Source: UMGS1975 sp959600905
GTDB taxonomy: Bacteria > Bacillota > Clostridia > Christensenellales > QAND01
Direction: 5' to 3'
Assembly (NCBI GenBank): GCA_959600905.1
Contig: CAUGNO010000019.1
Location: 1-16,220 of the forward strand
Length of the DNA stretch: 16,220 nucleotides
Both the position numbers and the translations under genes were made by a program. The notes under the pieces are model-generated. The model was not told where the DNA came from. It searched no databases and saw nothing but the letters and a program-made list of their open reading frames with translations. Below, one piece after another: positions 14,600 through 16,220 of the stretch (within the stretch, counting starts at the first letter, position 1; each line of letters begins with the position of its first letter).

Positions 14600-15815
14600 C
14601 GCTTACCCCCAGTCGAATGATTGTGTTCATATGCCTTTCCGTGCTGTATTCCAGCGCATCCAGGCTGTCTATGTTATACGTCCCATCATCCAAGCGTATA
14701 TCCTTTGTCATGCTTTTCCCATCCCACACAGCCGTTTGCAACGCCTCTATCGTATGTTTGCACTTGCGCATTATCCTGTATCTGTCCGATCCCATTAAAA
14801 TACAATATGCACGGATACGTTCATTGATAGGCCCCTTTTGTGCGTTCTTGACAATGATCCCCACACCCTCACGCAGCGCCGCGGTTTTCAGCCCCTGAAT
14901 CAAGGTTTGTTCCGCGCTGTCACAATAGGCAGTTGTTACCCTGTATTTGCTTTTGCAAATCCTTACAAAATCAAGAAAAGCCGCTTCCAGTGCGGAAGGG
15001 CTTGTAATGCCTTTCTGATAATATTCTTCCAGCGTGACAACCTCTCGAAATCCGTTTGTATACCCAGTACAGCTGAACGCCGTCGCGGATTCATTGCCGC
15101 CAAAGTCCACACCTATTGTTGCAAACTTAATTTCCGGCGGATTGTCTATGATATAGCGTTCCGGGTCATCTGCAAAATTTCTGTATATAACGCCCTCTGC
15201 CGCCACCCAGCGTCCACGGATAAATCTGTCATAAAATACCGTTCCTGCATATTCTTTTTTTAATTCTTCTATCACATGGATAGGAAGCACGCCATCTTCA
15301 ATGACATAATCCTGATGGTAAATATCTGCGTCGCTATCCAGAAACTTTTTTACCCAATGGTTCGGATTGTCCGGGTTACAAGTACCGTCAAAGTGGGAAT
15401 GACGGCAGCGCAAACGGCTTTTCAGCATGGAAAACACATCTTCGCTCCAGGTTGTAACCTCGTCGCCATAAGCGTACTCAATGCTTGTCCCTTGTATCCT
15501 TGCCACATGCTTTTTATTGTCTGCTCCAAGCACATATACTTTTTTCCCAAACATTTGAATTGTGTTATCGCTTCGTATTTGTCCTATAAGCTCCGGCCAC
15601 AAATCGCGCATGGGTTCTATGATATTGCGTTCCAGCGTTCCGCGCGTATTCCCGAACAATACCAAAAGGCCCTCGCCTCTGCTTGCTAAGATTCGTTTTG
15701 GAATGGTTACCGCTATATCTAAATAGCTTTTCCCGCTTCCGGTCGCTCCTGTTTTGAAGTTCCATCGTCTATTGCAGCGCATGAGGTATTCCGACTGTTT
15801 TTCAGTCAATGACAC
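14577..15815 (-). CDS. terL: Terminase large subunit (packaging ATPase/nuclease), PBSX-like
   Basis: Predicted motor of DNA packaging, 412 residues: an N-terminal ATPase that drives translocation and a C-terminal RNase H-like nuclease that cuts concatemers. Walker A is GATGSGKS at residues 23-30; Walker B is IEYAYGDE at 112-119 with catalytic Glu119. The nuclease half starts about residue 230 with IGVDFGG (Asp237), then YCDSAEQT (Asp299) and NIDSLDALEY (Asp383/Asp386), giving the expected acidic residues. The stretch GRWVAAEGVIY before the nuclease is typical of PBSX-type terminases. The frame extends to a TTG at 15830, but GGAGGT at 15823-15828 sits seven bases before GTG 15815, so the GTG is preferred and Walker A then lies near the N terminus as usual. 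It overlaps the small terminase and the portal gene, indicating translational coupling. Confidence 0.95.
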   Translation of the reverse strand: MSLTEKQSEYLMRCNRRWNFKTGATGSGKSYLDIAVTIPKRILASRGEGLLVLFGNTRGTLERNIIEPMRDLWPELIGQIRSDNTIQMFGKKVYVLGADNKKHVARIQGTSIEYAYGDEVTTWSEDVFSMLKSRLRCRHSHFDGTCNPDNPNHWVKKFLDSDADIYHQDYVIEDGVLPIHVIEELKKEYAGTVFYDRFIRGRWVAAEGVIYRNFADDPERYIIDNPPEIKFATIGVDFGGNESATAFSCTGYTNGFREVVTLEEYYQKGITSPSALEAAFLDFVRICKSKYRVTTAYCDSAEQTLIQGLKTAALREGVGIIVKNAQKGPINERIRAYCILMGSDRYRIMRKCKHTIEALQTAVWDGKSMTKDIRLDDGTYNIDSLDALEYSTERHMNTIIRLGVSDGRTSMA

Positions 15816-16206
15816 TCGGCACACCTCCAAGCAGTTCTCTTGCCTTTGTCAGCGCTTCGCTGTCACCCTGAGAAAGCATAAACTTGTCAATAACCACCCC
15901 GAACGCGGTGGCAATCTGGCTGATGGTGGATTTTCCTATGATCTCGTCGTTGCTCATGGCAGTAAGCAGCTTATCCAGAACGCCGCATGCCGTGTCCTTC
16001 CGCGCGTCCATCCACGCCAGCACGTCCCGCATGTTCTCTTCCCTTTTTTGTTCGCACTTTTTCATGGTATCCGGGTCGCTTTCCACCACCTGCTTGATTG
16101 TCGTCCATGACCGCTTATGCTTTTTCGCCACGGCGTTGCAGCTCCCCAGCTCTGCATAATCCGCAATAATCTTCTTTTTCTCCCTGTCCGTCAAATGCCG
16201 CGCCAC
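15802..16206 (-). CDS. terS: Terminase small subunit (DNA recognition, packaging initiation)
   Basis: Predicted small terminase of 134 residues, which in tailed phages binds the packaging site and hands DNA to the large subunit. The N-terminal part (about residues 5-42) starts LTDREKKKIIADYAE and continues to NAVAKKHKRSWTTIKQVVES, a helix-turn-helix pattern with a resolvase-like recognition helix; the rest is helical and charged and would form the oligomerisation and terminase-contact region. The start chosen is GTG at 16206, preceded by AGAGGGG at a spacing of seven bases; the frame stays open to the window edge, so a start further upstream cannot be excluded. Its 3' end overlaps the start of the large terminase gene. 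Identification rests on the HTH, the size and especially the position directly before a clear large terminase. Confidence 0.85.
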   Translation of the reverse strand: MARHLTDREKKKIIADYAELGSCNAVAKKHKRSWTTIKQVVESDPDTMKKCEQKREENMRDVLAWMDARKDTACGVLDKLLTAMSNDEIIGKSTISQIATAFGVVIDKFMLSQGDSEALTKARELLGGVPSVID

Positions 16207-16220
16207 AACACCACCCCTCT

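Noticed and set aside
1..16220. CRISPR array, tRNA, rRNA, insertion sequence, integrase or attachment site
   Set aside because: None was recognised: no regular direct repeats with spacers, no transposase or recombinase frame, and the window is almost wholly covered by compact structural genes.

Overview
This window is a single block of late (virion structural) genes from a temperate-type siphophage or prophage of a Gram-positive host, most likely a Bacillota/Clostridia member. Reasons: every convincing gene lies on the minus strand, stop and start codons abut or overlap (ATGA, GTGA, TTGA, TGATG), nearly every start is preceded by a strong GGAGG/AGGGG ribosome binding site, and the protein families (PBSX-type terminase, SPP1-type portal, MuF-type minor head protein, Gp20 scaffold, Gp15 tail chaperone, TP901-type tape measure, Sipho_tail Dit, Gp37-like baseplate protein) are those of Firmicutes long-tailed phages. 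The host assignment is inference; no host gene, integrase or attachment site is present.

Read from high to low coordinates, the order is canonical. DNA packaging and portal: small terminase (15802-16206), large terminase (14577-15815), portal (13277-14599). Head: MuF-type minor capsid protein with an extra C-terminal domain (11747-13273), a small acidic gene overlapping it by ATGA (11529-11750), an intrinsic terminator (11480-11506), scaffold (10859-11392), major capsid (10021-10845). Connector and neck: a 34-residue HeH/LEM-like reading frame (9890-9994), head-tail adaptor (9534-9890), three small minor capsid/neck proteins (8349-9540). Tail: tube protein (7851-8345), two chaperone-like genes (7461-7847 and 6883-7464), a 44-residue Com-like zinc finger protein (6752-6886), tape measure (3591-6716), Dit (2723-3589), baseplate/Tal-like protein (1636-2721), tail fibre (551-1639), then three small genes (230-538, 56-226, and a start at 44 running off the window), the last possibly the beginning of a peptidoglycan-binding or lysis function.

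Two places deserve most attention. First, the major capsid gene ends in a run of ten A's, two bases before a possible hairpin that contains the capsid stop codon; the -1 frame from that run is open straight into the HeH/LEM-like frame, whose own ATG has no ribosome binding site. This looks like programmed -1 slippage giving a minor, C-terminally extended capsid protein of 318 residues. Second, the minor head protein carries about 110 residues beyond its conserved core, rich in histidine and followed by a tiny acidic overlapping gene and then a terminator: the layout of a phage-borne MuF toxin with its immunity gene. Both are inferences from sequence; the domain identities could not be checked by search.
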